42,629 nucleotides of DNA from Paludibacteraceae bacterium (GTDB taxonomy: Bacteria > Bacteroidota > Bacteroidia > Bacteroidales > Paludibacteraceae). Both the position numbers and the translations under genes were made by a program. The DNA is taken from the NCBI GenBank assembly GCA_017384225.1, contig JAFNUD010000110.1, forward strand, positions 1-42,629, given 5' to 3'. Below are positions 1 through 8,032 of the stretch, piece by piece; the first letter of the stretch is position 1, and every line of letters begins with the position of its first letter. The notes beneath the pieces were generated by a model. The model ran no database searches and was not told the DNA's origin. It was given only the letters and a program-made list of their open reading frames with translations.

Positions 1-497
1 CGAATGGGTCCATATCCTCTTTGTTCACTGGCTTCATACCGAGAACTACGTCACCGTACATTTGTACGAAACGGCGGTAGCTATCATATACGAAGTGTGG
101 GTTACCAGTCTTCTCTACGAGACCAGCAGCTACCTCATCGTTCAAACCAAGGTTCAAGATGGTATCCATCATACCTGGCATTGAAGCGCGAGCACCAGAA
201 CGAACACTCACGAGGAGTGGATTCTTTGGATCGCCAAAGGTATTATTCATCAAGCTCTCAATGTGAGCTACTGCTGCTTTCACTTCCTTGTCAAGGATCT
301 CAACGATCTTCTCTTGACCTACTTCGTAGTACTCGTTGCAAACATCTGTGATGATAGTGAATCCAGGAGGTACTGGTACACCTACCAAGTTCATCTCAGA
401 CAAGTTTGCGCCCTTACCGCCCAATGTCTCTCGCATTGATGCGTTACCTTCAGCCTTACCGTTACCGAAGGTGTAAACACGTTTCTTGTTGTCCATT
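1..497 (-). CDS. ppdK: Pyruvate, phosphate dikinase, N-terminal part (runs off left edge)
   Basis: PPDK interconverts pyruvate and phosphoenolpyruvate using ATP and phosphate, in the cytoplasm. Only the first 165 codons lie in the window. Translation from the ATG at 497 gives MDNKKRVYTFGNGKAEG, followed by LGGKGANLSEM and VPVPPGFTIITD, the standard start of the PPDK nucleotide-binding domain. SVRSGARASMPGMMDTILN, a hallmark of the family, follows. The gene has its own promoter and a leader of about 145 bases, and is divergent from fabD. Codons are strongly biased, as in mutA, which suggests high expression. In an anaerobic Bacteroidales cell it probably works at the PEP-pyruvate node alongside succinate formation. 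Identification is firm; swivelling and PEP-binding domains cannot be inspected. Confidence 0.97.
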
Positions 498-607
498 TTT
501 TTAATCTTTTATGTTAATAATTTTATGTTAAATCGTTCACTTTGTTCGCTTTCTGAAGTCAGACAAGTCAAATAGGTTAGACAAGTCGGCTCAGTCGAAC
601 CTGCATA

Positions 608-632
608 GCACGCCTTATATCATTACGCGTGC
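608..632 (-). repeat. GC-rich hairpin near the 5' end of the ppdK leader
   Basis: GCACGC (608-613) and GCGTGC (627-632) form perfect 6-base arms around a 13-base loop. On the minus-strand transcript it begins roughly 10 bases after the expected start site of the ppdK promoter. Similar start-proximal hairpins are seen for fumarase and mutA, so a role in mRNA stability is possible; this is inference. Confidence 0.5.
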
Positions 633-649
633 GCATACCAAACAGCCTG

Positions 650-681
650 CAAAGGTACTACTTTTTTTTGACATATGCAAA
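650..681 (-). promoter_or_regulatory. Bacteroidota-type promoter of ppdK
   Basis: On the minus strand the -33 box TTTG (681-678) is followed after exactly 20 bases by the -7 box TACCTTTG (657-650). This is the full Bacteroidota consensus. The spacer contains a long T/A run. Expected transcription start is near 643, giving a leader of about 145 bases. Confidence 0.85.
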
Positions 682-725
682 TTATATTCTCTATTTCTTG
701 TTATTTTTTGTTTTCTATACAAATA

Positions 726-757
726 TTTGTGTATTTGCGAAAAATATTGTACCTTTG
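726..757 (+). promoter_or_regulatory. Bacteroidota-type promoter of fabD
   Basis: TTTG at 726-729 and TACCTTTG at 750-757 are separated by 20 bases. The start site is expected near 764, leaving a leader of about 35 bases to the ATG at 799. It also excludes the longer reading frame from 727, whose first codons would lie inside the promoter. Confidence 0.85.
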
Positions 758-798
758 TGCCCAAATTCGTAATACTAATCACTACACCGCACAACTAT

Positions 799-1695
799 AT
801 GACTGCTTTCGTATTTCCAGGTCAGGGGGCTCAATTCTCGGGTATGGGAAAGGATTTATATGATTCTCATGCAGAGGCGCGCACCATCATGCAGCGTGCC
901 AATGACATCTTGGGGTTTTCCTTGACCGATGTTATGTTCTATGGCGAGGACGATGATCTTCGTCAGACCTGTGTAACGCAGCCTGCTATATTCTTGCACT
1001 CTATTGTTAGTTGTCAGTTATCAACGGTACTGCGTCCTTCTATGGTGGCTGGTCATAGTTTGGGTGAGTTTTCTGCGTTGGTGAAGGCTGGGGTCATAGC
1101 TTGGGAAGACGGTTTGCGTCTTGTGAGTGAACGTGCATTGGCTATGCAGGAGGCATGCGAGATGCAGTCTGGAACCATGGCAGCTGTTCTTGGAATGGAG
1201 GATGATAAGGTCGCCGCAATCTGCCAATCCTTATTATCAACAACCGATAATCAAGCGCCAATGACCGATTGCGTTGTGGCTGCCAATTTCAACTGCCCAG
1301 GTCAAGTGGTTATATCAGGTTCTATTATGGGGGTGGAATTGGCTTGCAAAGCTCTCAAAGAAGCTGGTGCTAAGCGTGCTTTGCGTTTGCCTGTCGGAGG
1401 AGCCTTTCACTCGCCATTGATGTTGCCAGCAGCAGAGCGATTGGAGAAAGCTATATTGGCAACTACTTTCCATACGCCTGTGTGTCCTATTTATCAAAAC
1501 GTGAGCGCGCGTGCGGAAGTGGATAAGGATGTTATAAGGAAGCAACTGCTCGAACAGTTGACATCGCCTGTGCGTTGGACGCAATCAGTGCAGCAGATGA
1601 TTGTCGATGGTGCTACGGCCTTCTACGAGTTTGGTCCTGGCGATGTGCTCAAGGGATTGATTCGCAAGATTGCTGCTGATGTACAAGTAGGATAA
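799..1695 (+). CDS. fabD: Malonyl-CoA:acyl carrier protein transacylase
   Basis: FabD transfers malonyl groups from CoA to acyl carrier protein to feed fatty acid elongation. The 298-residue product has the expected family length. It starts MTAFVFPGQGAQFSGMGKDL, the classical FabD N-terminus, and carries the nucleophile motif GHSLGEFSALV (catalytic Ser around residue 89). The later GGAFHSPLM segment supplies the catalytic His. I chose the ATG at 799 because the family's conserved N-terminus begins there and the promoter's -7 box ends at 757. The gene is monocistronic or nearly so; the next gene has a separate riboswitch leader. No oddities seen. Confidence 0.97.
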   Translation: MTAFVFPGQGAQFSGMGKDLYDSHAEARTIMQRANDILGFSLTDVMFYGEDDDLRQTCVTQPAIFLHSIVSCQLSTVLRPSMVAGHSLGEFSALVKAGVIAWEDGLRLVSERALAMQEACEMQSGTMAAVLGMEDDKVAAICQSLLSTTDNQAPMTDCVVAANFNCPGQVVISGSIMGVELACKALKEAGAKRALRLPVGGAFHSPLMLPAAERLEKAILATTFHTPVCPIYQNVSARAEVDKDVIRKQLLEQLTSPVRWTQSVQQMIVDGATAFYEFGPGDVLKGLIRKIAADVQVG

Positions 1696-1756
1696 GATAG
1701 TACATGTGTGTTGACTTTGGTTATAATTGTTGTTTAATACAGAAAAAAAGAAGAAA

Positions 1757-1772
1757 CAGGCAAGTGTGCCTG
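1757..1772 (+). repeat. Small hairpin between fabD and the TPP riboswitch
   Basis: CAGGCA (1757-1762), a 4-base loop AGTG, then TGCCTG (1767-1772): a perfect 6-base-pair stem. It lies 20 bases before the riboswitch and is followed by A-rich rather than T-rich sequence, so it is not a standard terminator. It may be part of the riboswitch leader or end the fabD message. Confidence 0.4.
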
Positions 1773-1792
1773 ATAACTAACATAATTTATTA

Positions 1793-1868
1793 ACTTTTTG
1801 GGGTGCCTCACTTCTTTGGGCTGAGATCATACCCTTTGAACCTGCACAGGTAATTCTGTAGAGGGAAA
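1793..1868 (+). promoter_or_regulatory. TPP riboswitch (THI box)
   Basis: The conserved thiamine pyrophosphate aptamer elements appear in order: GGGGTGCC (1800-1807), GGCTGAGATCATACCC (1819-1834), TTTGAACCTG (1835-1844), a short P4/P5 helix CACAG...TTCTGTG-like, and GTAGAGGGAA closing the aptamer. The aptamer ends directly at the ATG at 1869, and the purine stretch AGAGGGAA doubles as the ribosome binding site. Ligand binding should therefore hide the ribosome binding site, giving translational repression by TPP. THI boxes in front of TonB receptors are known in Bacteroidota and predict thiamine uptake. Confidence 0.96.
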
Positions 1869-4106
1869 ATGAAAAAAACAATCTTTCTTGCAGCTTACGT
1901 AGCTGCTTATGGTGTTGCATTTGCTAACACCGACACACTTACTTTAGTTCGCGATTTGGACGAAGTAGTCGTTAACGCGCCTGTGGCGCAAGTCACTAAC
2001 AATCGTATTAAGCTCTCTGGCGAGCAACTCAATCGGAGCAATACAGGGCAGAATTTACCCTATCTGCTCTCTGCTACGCCTGCGCTCATTGCTACAAGCG
2101 ACGACGGATTGGGAATAGGATACACTTACTTCCGCATACGAGGTACGGATCATACACGTATCAATATGACAGTGAATGATGTGCCACTCAACGATAGCGA
2201 AAGTCAAACCGTCTTTTGGGTCAATATGGCAGACATGAGTAGTAGCATGTCCAATATACAGGTTCAGCGTGGCGTGGGTACCTCTACTAATGGTAGCTCC
2301 TCTTTCGGCGGTAGCATCAACATGCTTACTAATAGCCAAACCCCAGCCGATAGCCACTTCACCCTATCTTTCAATGGCGGTATGTACCGCACTTTTCGAG
2401 AGATGCTTTCCGCGCATATCGCTCTGCCTAATCGTTGGCAAGCTAATGCTCGCTTCTCTAAGGTCAACTCCGATGGCTTTCTGTATCGCACAGCTTCCGA
2501 TCTATACTCCTATTATGGTGATCTGGGGTGGTATGGCGAGCGTACACAAGTGGTAGCCCGCTTTTTTGGCGGTAGCGAGAAGACTGGCATGGGATGGGAT
2601 GGCGTAGATTATGCCACAGCCTACGGACTCAATGGGGCAGATCGCCGATACAACCCTGCTGGCGAATACATCACTACGGCTGCAGATGGTTCGGATTCTC
2701 TGGCATATTATCCCAATCAAACCGACAACTACGCGCAGCAGCATGCTCAATTGTCGCTTATGCACCGTATTGACCAACAATGGTCGCTCGCTGCTACGGC
2801 TCACTACACCCATGGCGCAGGCTACTATGAGCAATATAAGCGCAAGAAACTGTCGTACTGGGGATTGCCTTATTCATATAAGGCATATGGCATGTATCGC
2901 AAGCATCTGGACAATCATTTCTATGGTTTGGTATTCTCTTCGAAGTATATCTCGGAGAGGCTTGATGCTCAACTGGGACTAGCATCCAACCACTATTTGG
3001 GCGAACATTTCGGCACACTTCATTACTTGCAAGACACGCTGCTACTGCCTGTCAATTATGAATACTACCGCAATGCTGCCAATAAGATTGATGCCAATAC
3101 CTATGCCAAGGTCAATTGGCGCATTATTCGTCGTGCGCAAGAGCAATTGACGCTCTACGCTGATCTGCAATACCGTTATGTGCGCTATTCGCGTAATGGA
3201 CTCAACGATGAGAATATGACCAATCTTCCGCTTACGGTGAACTTCCATTTCTTCAATCCCAAAGCAGGTATTACCTATCAAAATCGCGCGCATTTGCTCT
3301 ATGCCTCCTTTGCTATTGCTAATCGCGAACCCAGTCGCAACAACTACAAAGAGAATGTTGTATTCGATTCTATGACAGGTGATTATGTTGGTTTGCCGCA
3401 GGCGGAGCGATTATACGATTACGAATTAGGATACACCTATTCGCACACCCGTTTTTCCATAGGTACTAATTTTTACTTTATGGACTACGACAACCAACTA
3501 GTGCTCACAGGCGAGTACAACGATGTGGGGGCTTATAAGACTAAGAACGTCAAGGATTCCTATCGTCTAGGGGCTGAGCTTACGGCTGGTGTGAAGATTA
3601 TCGATTGGTTGCGTTGGGATGGCAATTTAGTACTTTCGCGCAATAAGATTCTCAATTACCATCAGTATGTTGATCTCTATGATAATCAGAACGATTGGAA
3701 TTGGGTGGGGCAGGATTCTGTGGTTGGTACTACTACGATTGCTTTTTCACCCAGCATTACGTTTTCTTCACTATTTACAGTGGATATAGCGGGAGTAACA
3801 GCTACTTTGCACACGTCGTTTGTGGGGAAACAGTATCTGGATAATACAGAAGACGATAATGCTATGTTGCGTGCATACTCTATAACTAATTTGAATTTGG
3901 AATATCTCTTGCCTTTGGAGAAATGGTGTAAGCGAATAGGAGTGCCAGAGGTGCGATTGCAATGCCAATTGAATAATATGTTTAATGCTAAGTATGCTAA
4001 TAATGGCGGTGCGGAAGCAAGCCGCTTTGCCGATGACACTCGTTGTTGTTGGTATTATGCCCAAGCAGGTATCAATATTCATGCGGGTATTAGTGTTAGA
4101 TTCTAA
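1869..4106 (+). CDS. TonB-dependent outer membrane receptor, predicted thiamine/TPP uptake
   Basis: A 745-residue outer-membrane receptor. It has a signal peptide (residues 1-19, ending near AFA/NTD). A plug domain follows (about 28-150: LDEVVVNAP, YTYFRIRGTDHTRINMTVND, IQVQRGVGTSTNG, SSFGGSINM), then a 22-strand barrel-type region ending in an aromatic residue (SVRF), as outer-membrane barrels do. There is no N-terminal carboxypeptidase-like domain, so it is not SusC-type. The substrate is inferred from the TPP riboswitch ending at its start codon, not from the protein itself. A PnuT inner-membrane transporter and thiamine kinase, usual partners, are not next to it; the next gene has its own promoter, so the receptor is a single-gene unit. 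Confidence 0.93.
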   Translation: MKKTIFLAAYVAAYGVAFANTDTLTLVRDLDEVVVNAPVAQVTNNRIKLSGEQLNRSNTGQNLPYLLSATPALIATSDDGLGIGYTYFRIRGTDHTRINMTVNDVPLNDSESQTVFWVNMADMSSSMSNIQVQRGVGTSTNGSSSFGGSINMLTNSQTPADSHFTLSFNGGMYRTFREMLSAHIALPNRWQANARFSKVNSDGFLYRTASDLYSYYGDLGWYGERTQVVARFFGGSEKTGMGWDGVDYATAYGLNGADRRYNPAGEYITTAADGSDSLAYYPNQTDNYAQQHAQLSLMHRIDQQWSLAATAHYTHGAGYYEQYKRKKLSYWGLPYSYKAYGMYRKHLDNHFYGLVFSSKYISERLDAQLGLASNHYLGEHFGTLHYLQDTLLLPVNYEYYRNAANKIDANTYAKVNWRIIRRAQEQLTLYADLQYRYVRYSRNGLNDENMTNLPLTVNFHFFNPKAGITYQNRAHLLYASFAIANREPSRNNYKENVVFDSMTGDYVGLPQAERLYDYELGYTYSHTRFSIGTNFYFMDYDNQLVLTGEYNDVGAYKTKNVKDSYRLGAELTAGVKIIDWLRWDGNLVLSRNKILNYHQYVDLYDNQNDWNWVGQDSVVGTTTIAFSPSITFSSLFTVDIAGVTATLHTSFVGKQYLDNTEDDNAMLRAYSITNLNLEYLLPLEKWCKRIGVPEVRLQCQLNNMFNAKYANNGGAEASRFADDTRCCWYYAQAGINIHAGISVRF

Positions 4107-4142
4107 TTTATTGCTATAATCTTGGAAAAATACTACTTTTTA

Positions 4143-4174
4143 TTTGCTTAAGTCAAAAAAAAGCAGTACCTTTG
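4143..4174 (+). promoter_or_regulatory. Bacteroidota-type promoter of fumarase
   Basis: TTTG at 4143-4146 and TACCTTTG at 4167-4174, 20 bases apart. Expected start near 4181, with a leader of about 68 bases to the ATG at 4249. Confidence 0.85.
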
Positions 4175-4184
4175 CAGCGAATAT

Positions 4185-4210
4185 GTGCGCATGCAACGCG
4201 CGCGGCGCAC
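4185..4210 (+). repeat. GC-rich hairpin at the 5' end of the fumarase mRNA
   Basis: GTGCGC (4185-4190) and GCGCAC (4205-4210) are perfect arms around a GC-rich 14-base loop. The element stands out from the AT-rich flanks and begins within a few bases of the predicted transcription start. A protective 5' stem-loop is a reasonable but unproven reading. Confidence 0.5.
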
Positions 4211-4248
4211 GGAATACATTTAGGATAACATAAAAACACATAACAAGT

Positions 4249-5889
4249 ATGGAATTTAAGTATGCACCAATGTTTCAATTGGGTAAGGATGAAACAGAGT
4301 ATTATTTGCTAACAAAAGACCATGTGTCAGTTGGCGAGTTCGAAGGTAAACCAATGCTGAAAATCGAAGCTGAAGGTCTCACCAAAATGGCTAATGCCGC
4401 TTTCTCTGACGTGAGCTTCATGCTCCGTCGTAGTCACAACGAACAAGTGGCAAAAATATTGCGTGATCCAGAGGCAAGTGCGAATGATAAATACGTAGCA
4501 TTGACATTCCTCCGCAATGCAGAGGTGTCTTGCAAAGGTCAATTGCCACTCTGCCAAGATACTGGTACTGCCATTATCCATGGCGAAAAAGGTCAACAAG
4601 TATGGACTGGCTATTGCGACGAAGAGGCACTCTCTAAAGGTGTGTATCTCACCTACACCGAGCGCAACCTGCGCTACTCGCAAAATGCTCCACTCAATAT
4701 GTACGATGAAGTGAACACCAAATGCAACCTCCCTGCACAAATTGACCTCGAGGCTTGCGAAGGCATGGAATATCATTTCCTATGTGTGACCAAAGGTGGT
4801 GGTTCTGCCAACAAAACCTACCTCTACCAAGAGACCAAAGCTCGTATCCAAAATCCTGGTACACTCATCCCATTCCTCGTAGAGAAAATGAAGAGTCTTG
4901 GTACTGCTGCTTGCCCTCCATATCACATCGCATTCGTGATTGGTGGTACCAGCGCAGAGAAGAATTTGCTCACTGTGAAGCTCGCTTCTACCCACTATTA
5001 CGACACACTTCCAACTACTGGCGATGAGACGGGTCGTGCATTCCGCGACATCGAACTTGAGGAACAACTGCTGAAAGAGGCATACAAGATTGGTCTTGGT
5101 GCACAATTCGGTGGTAAATACATGGCACACGATATTCGCGTGATTCGTCTTCCACGTCACGGCGCAAGTTGTCCAATCGGATTGGGCGTTAGCTGCTCAG
5201 CTGACCGCAATATCAAATGTAAAATTAATAAGGACGGTATCTGGATTGAGAAAATGGACAACAATCCAGCAAGTCTCATCCCAGAAGAATTGCGTAATGC
5301 GGGCGAAGGCGATGCAGTATGCGTAGATCTCAACCAACCAATGGCAGACGTATGCAAACTCCTTAGCCAATATCCTATCGGTACTCGTCTCTCACTCAAT
5401 GGTACCATCATCGTAGGTCGCGATATCGCTCACGCGAAGATCAAAGCACGTCTCGACGCAGGTGAAGGTATGCCAGAATACCTCAAGAATCACCCAATCT
5501 ACTACGCTGGACCAGCTAAGACTCCTGCAGGTATGCCTTGTGGTTCTATGGGTCCAACTACAGCAGGTCGTATGGACCCATATGTGGATGAGTTCCAAGA
5601 GAATGGTGGTAGCTTGATCATGCTTGCTAAGGGTAACCGAACTATCGACGTGACCAACGCTTGCCAAAAACATGGCGGTTTCTACCTCGGCTCAATCGGT
5701 GGTCCTGCTGCTATCTTGGCACAAGAGAATATCAAATCTATTGAGTGCGTAGAGTATCCTGAACTCGGCATGGAAGCCATCTGGAAAATCGAAGTGGAGA
5801 ACTTCCCTGCATTCATCTTGGTGGATGACAAAGGCAATGACTTCTTCAAACAACTCAAACCTTGCGAGGGGTGCACGATAATTAAGTAA
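4249..5889 (+). CDS. fumA: Fumarate hydratase, class I (4Fe-4S, single chain)
   Basis: Catalyses fumarate + water to malate reversibly; in Bacteroidales it usually runs toward fumarate in the succinate branch. The 546-residue chain has the alpha domain first ([17 protein letters not shown] with a cluster cysteine; [13 protein letters not shown]) and further cluster cysteines in [18 protein letters not shown]. The beta domain follows, with [18 protein letters not shown]. Length matches fused class I fumarases, and the cysteine set indicates an oxygen-sensitive 4Fe-4S cluster. It has its own promoter and GC-rich leader hairpin; a M23-like gene follows 61 bases downstream. Fumarase versus the related tartrate dehydratase cannot be separated by motifs alone, but the single-chain architecture favours fumarase. 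Confidence 0.95.
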   Translation: MEFKYAPMFQLGKDETEYYLLTKDHVSVGEFEGKPMLKIEAEGLTKMANAAFSDVSFMLRRSHNEQVAKILRDPEASANDKYVALTFLRNAEVSCKGQLPLCQDTGTAIIHGEKGQQVWTGYCDEEALSKGVYLTYTERNLRYSQNAPLNMYDEVNTKCNLPAQIDLEACEGMEYHFLCVTKGGGSANKTYLYQETKARIQNPGTLIPFLVEKMKSLGTAACPPYHIAFVIGGTSAEKNLLTVKLASTHYYDTLPTTGDETGRAFRDIELEEQLLKEAYKIGLGAQFGGKYMAHDIRVIRLPRHGASCPIGLGVSCSADRNIKCKINKDGIWIEKMDNNPASLIPEELRNAGEGDAVCVDLNQPMADVCKLLSQYPIGTRLSLNGTIIVGRDIAHAKIKARLDAGEGMPEYLKNHPIYYAGPAKTPAGMPCGSMGPTTAGRMDPYVDEFQENGGSLIMLAKGNRTIDVTNACQKHGGFYLGSIGGPAAILAQENIKSIECVEYPELGMEAIWKIEVENFPAFILVDDKGNDFFKQLKPCEGCTIIK

Positions 5890-5950
5890 GAGACGAAGGC
5901 TAATCCTTTTATGGAACACCCTGCGGGCTATAGGCGAAAGGTTAGAAAAT

Positions 5951-6787
5951 ATGACTGAAGAAAAAAAGAAAAGACATTTCTGGAAACGATTGAGCGAGAA
6001 GTATCGTATCAGTGTTTTGGATGAGAAGACACTGACCGAACACTTGCACATACACCTCATGGGGTGGGGCGCAATCGTTGCTGCAGCATTGTTGTTCTTA
6101 TTGACAATGGGCATATTCTCGCTGGTGATACTCTATACGCCTGTAAAAAACTATTTGCCTGGCTACTCGGAGGATATACGCCAACAATTGGTAATGGAGT
6201 CTTCTCGTGTGGATTCACTGGGAGCAACCTTGGAAACGCAACGCCAATACCTAAATATCATCAAGCAAGTGGTGGCAGGTGAAGTGCATACAGATACTGT
6301 GCAAAGTCTGGATTCTATGTATATCATCACGCGCGAACAACTCTTAGAGGCTAAGAATGAAGCAACGCAAGAGTTTATTGCGCAATATGAAGCTAAGGAG
6401 AAAGACAATTTGCAGCTCTTCTACGTGGTCAATACAGCACCTGTACTATCCTTCTTTCGTCCTGCGCATGGTGTGATTATGCAATCATTTTCTAAACAGG
6501 ACAAACGATATGGTGTGATGATTCAGACGCCAAACAAAGAAAATGTCACATCAGTATTGGCAGGAACTGTAGTTAGTGTTAATTATGAGATAGACAACAC
6601 CTATAGCATGTTGGTGCAGCACAACAACTACCTATCCGTATATCGTCATATTAGTAAGGTCATGAAGCAAGTAGGCGATGTGGTGCAGGTGGGTGAGAGT
6701 ATAGCCATCGTGAATGGACAACAGCTTTGGTTCGAACTCTGGCAAGATGGTAAACCCGTCAATCCTGAAGAAGTGATTGCTTTCTAA
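5951..6787 (+). CDS. Membrane-anchored LytM/M23-like protein, probably catalytically inactive
   Basis: A 278-residue protein with a basic cytoplasmic N-terminus (about 1-40), one transmembrane helix (about 41-65), a periplasmic coiled-coil-like stretch and a C-terminal LytM domain (about 170-278). Active M23 peptidases need H-x3-D and H-x-H zinc ligands. Here the first site reads KRYGVMIQTP with no His or Asp, and the last reads QLWFELWQDGKPVNP where HxH is expected; only the middle His in VYRHIS remains. The fold seems kept but zinc binding lost, as in EnvC/NlpD-type activators of peptidoglycan amidases. A role as an envelope regulator is inference. It sits between fumarase and dxr. Confidence 0.85.
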   Translation: MTEEKKKRHFWKRLSEKYRISVLDEKTLTEHLHIHLMGWGAIVAAALLFLLTMGIFSLVILYTPVKNYLPGYSEDIRQQLVMESSRVDSLGATLETQRQYLNIIKQVVAGEVHTDTVQSLDSMYIITREQLLEAKNEATQEFIAQYEAKEKDNLQLFYVVNTAPVLSFFRPAHGVIMQSFSKQDKRYGVMIQTPNKENVTSVLAGTVVSVNYEIDNTYSMLVQHNNYLSVYRHISKVMKQVGDVVQVGESIAIVNGQQLWFELWQDGKPVNPEEVIAF

Positions 6788-6830
6788 TCTCCAACCTGTG
6801 TACCATACACTTTACACCATACATTAAACA

Positions 6831-7982
6831 ATGAAACAACTCGCTATATTAGGAAGTACAGGTAGCATAGGCACACAAACCTTGGATGTGGTGCGTCAGC
6901 ATCCCGATGCTTTTAGTGTATATGCCTTGACTGCTCACCGCAGTGTCGAGATGCTGATTCAGCAGGCATTAGAGTTTAATCCTGCTGTGGTTTGCATTGC
7001 AGATGAGAGTTGCTATTCACGTTTGCGCGAAGCCTTAAGCGATATGCCAATCAAGGTGATGGCTGGTGCAAAAGCTTTAGAAGAATTGGTAACTATGCCA
7101 GCAGTCGATATAGTGGTAGCAGCTATGGTGGGGTATGCTGGATTGCCTCCTACCATAGCCGCTATCAAAGCCAAAAAGACCATTGCTCTTGCCAATAAAG
7201 AGACATTGGTGGTAGCGGGCGAGATTATCTGTCGCTTAGCGCAACTATATAAGGTGGATATTCTACCTGTGGACAGTGAGCATTCGGCTATTTTCCAAAG
7301 CCTCGTGGGCGAAGATATACGGAGCGTGGAGAAACTCCTGCTCACCGCCAGCGGTGGACCATTTCGAACCTATACCTTTGAGCAGATGCAGCATGTGACA
7401 GCCGCACAAGCACTGAAGCATCCTAATTGGGAGATGGGGGCAAAAATCACCATCGATTCTGCTAGCATGATGAACAAAGGATTTGAAGTCATCGAGGCGC
7501 GTTGGTTGTTTGATATACCTGTGGATAAGATTCAAGTCTTGGTGCATCCACAATCAGTGGTGCACTCTGCAGTGCAGTTTGTAGATGGCAGTGTCAAAGC
7601 ACAACTGGGTACACCCGATATGCGCATACCTATTCAGTATGCACTTACATATCCAGAGCGTTGGGAGAGCGATGTGCCTCGATTGGACTTGTTTACCAAT
7701 AGCCAACTTACCTTCGAAGAACCTGACTTGCAGCGTTTTCCTAATCTCAGATTGGCATACGAAGCTATTGCTAAAGGAGGAAATACACCCTGTGTGTTGA
7801 ATGCTGCCAACGAAGTGGTGAACTTGGCATTCCGTGAGGGGAAATGTGGCTTCTTGCAGATGTCAGATGTGATAGCGCAAACTATGACCAAGACCACTTT
7901 TATAGTCGAACCAACATATGAGGACTATGTCCAAACCGATAAAGAAGCACGCAGAATAGCAAAAGAAGCGTTAAACCTCTAA
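6831..7982 (+). CDS. dxr: 1-deoxy-D-xylulose 5-phosphate reductoisomerase
   Basis: Converts DXP to 2-C-methyl-erythritol 4-phosphate with NADPH, the committed step of the MEP isoprenoid pathway. The 383-residue length is normal. Motifs: NADPH fold LAILGSTGSIGTQTLDVV at the N-terminus, LANKETLVVAGE, metal-binding VDSEHSAIFQ, the flexible loop LTASGGPFR, and the KMTIDSASMMNKG-like KITIDSASMMNKGFEVIEA. The start at 6831 fits the family N-terminus. It lies 43 bases after the LytM-like gene and 50 bases before rseP; the dxr-rseP pairing is common in Bacteroidales. Confidence 0.98.
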   Translation: MKQLAILGSTGSIGTQTLDVVRQHPDAFSVYALTAHRSVEMLIQQALEFNPAVVCIADESCYSRLREALSDMPIKVMAGAKALEELVTMPAVDIVVAAMVGYAGLPPTIAAIKAKKTIALANKETLVVAGEIICRLAQLYKVDILPVDSEHSAIFQSLVGEDIRSVEKLLLTASGGPFRTYTFEQMQHVTAAQALKHPNWEMGAKITIDSASMMNKGFEVIEARWLFDIPVDKIQVLVHPQSVVHSAVQFVDGSVKAQLGTPDMRIPIQYALTYPERWESDVPRLDLFTNSQLTFEEPDLQRFPNLRLAYEAIAKGGNTPCVLNAANEVVNLAFREGKCGFLQMSDVIAQTMTKTTFIVEPTYEDYVQTDKEARRIAKEALNL

Positions 7983-8032
7983 AAACTCTTACAACTTTTA
8001 AAACTATTAAAACTATTTCAACTTAACAGTAT

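Noticed and set aside
727-798. Longer fabD start
   Set aside because: These codons lie in or before the -7 box; the family N-terminus begins at 799.
1716-1750. Promoter for the TonB receptor (TTTG at 1716-1719)
   Set aside because: No TAnnTTTG lies 19-21 bases downstream, so the start site could not be placed.
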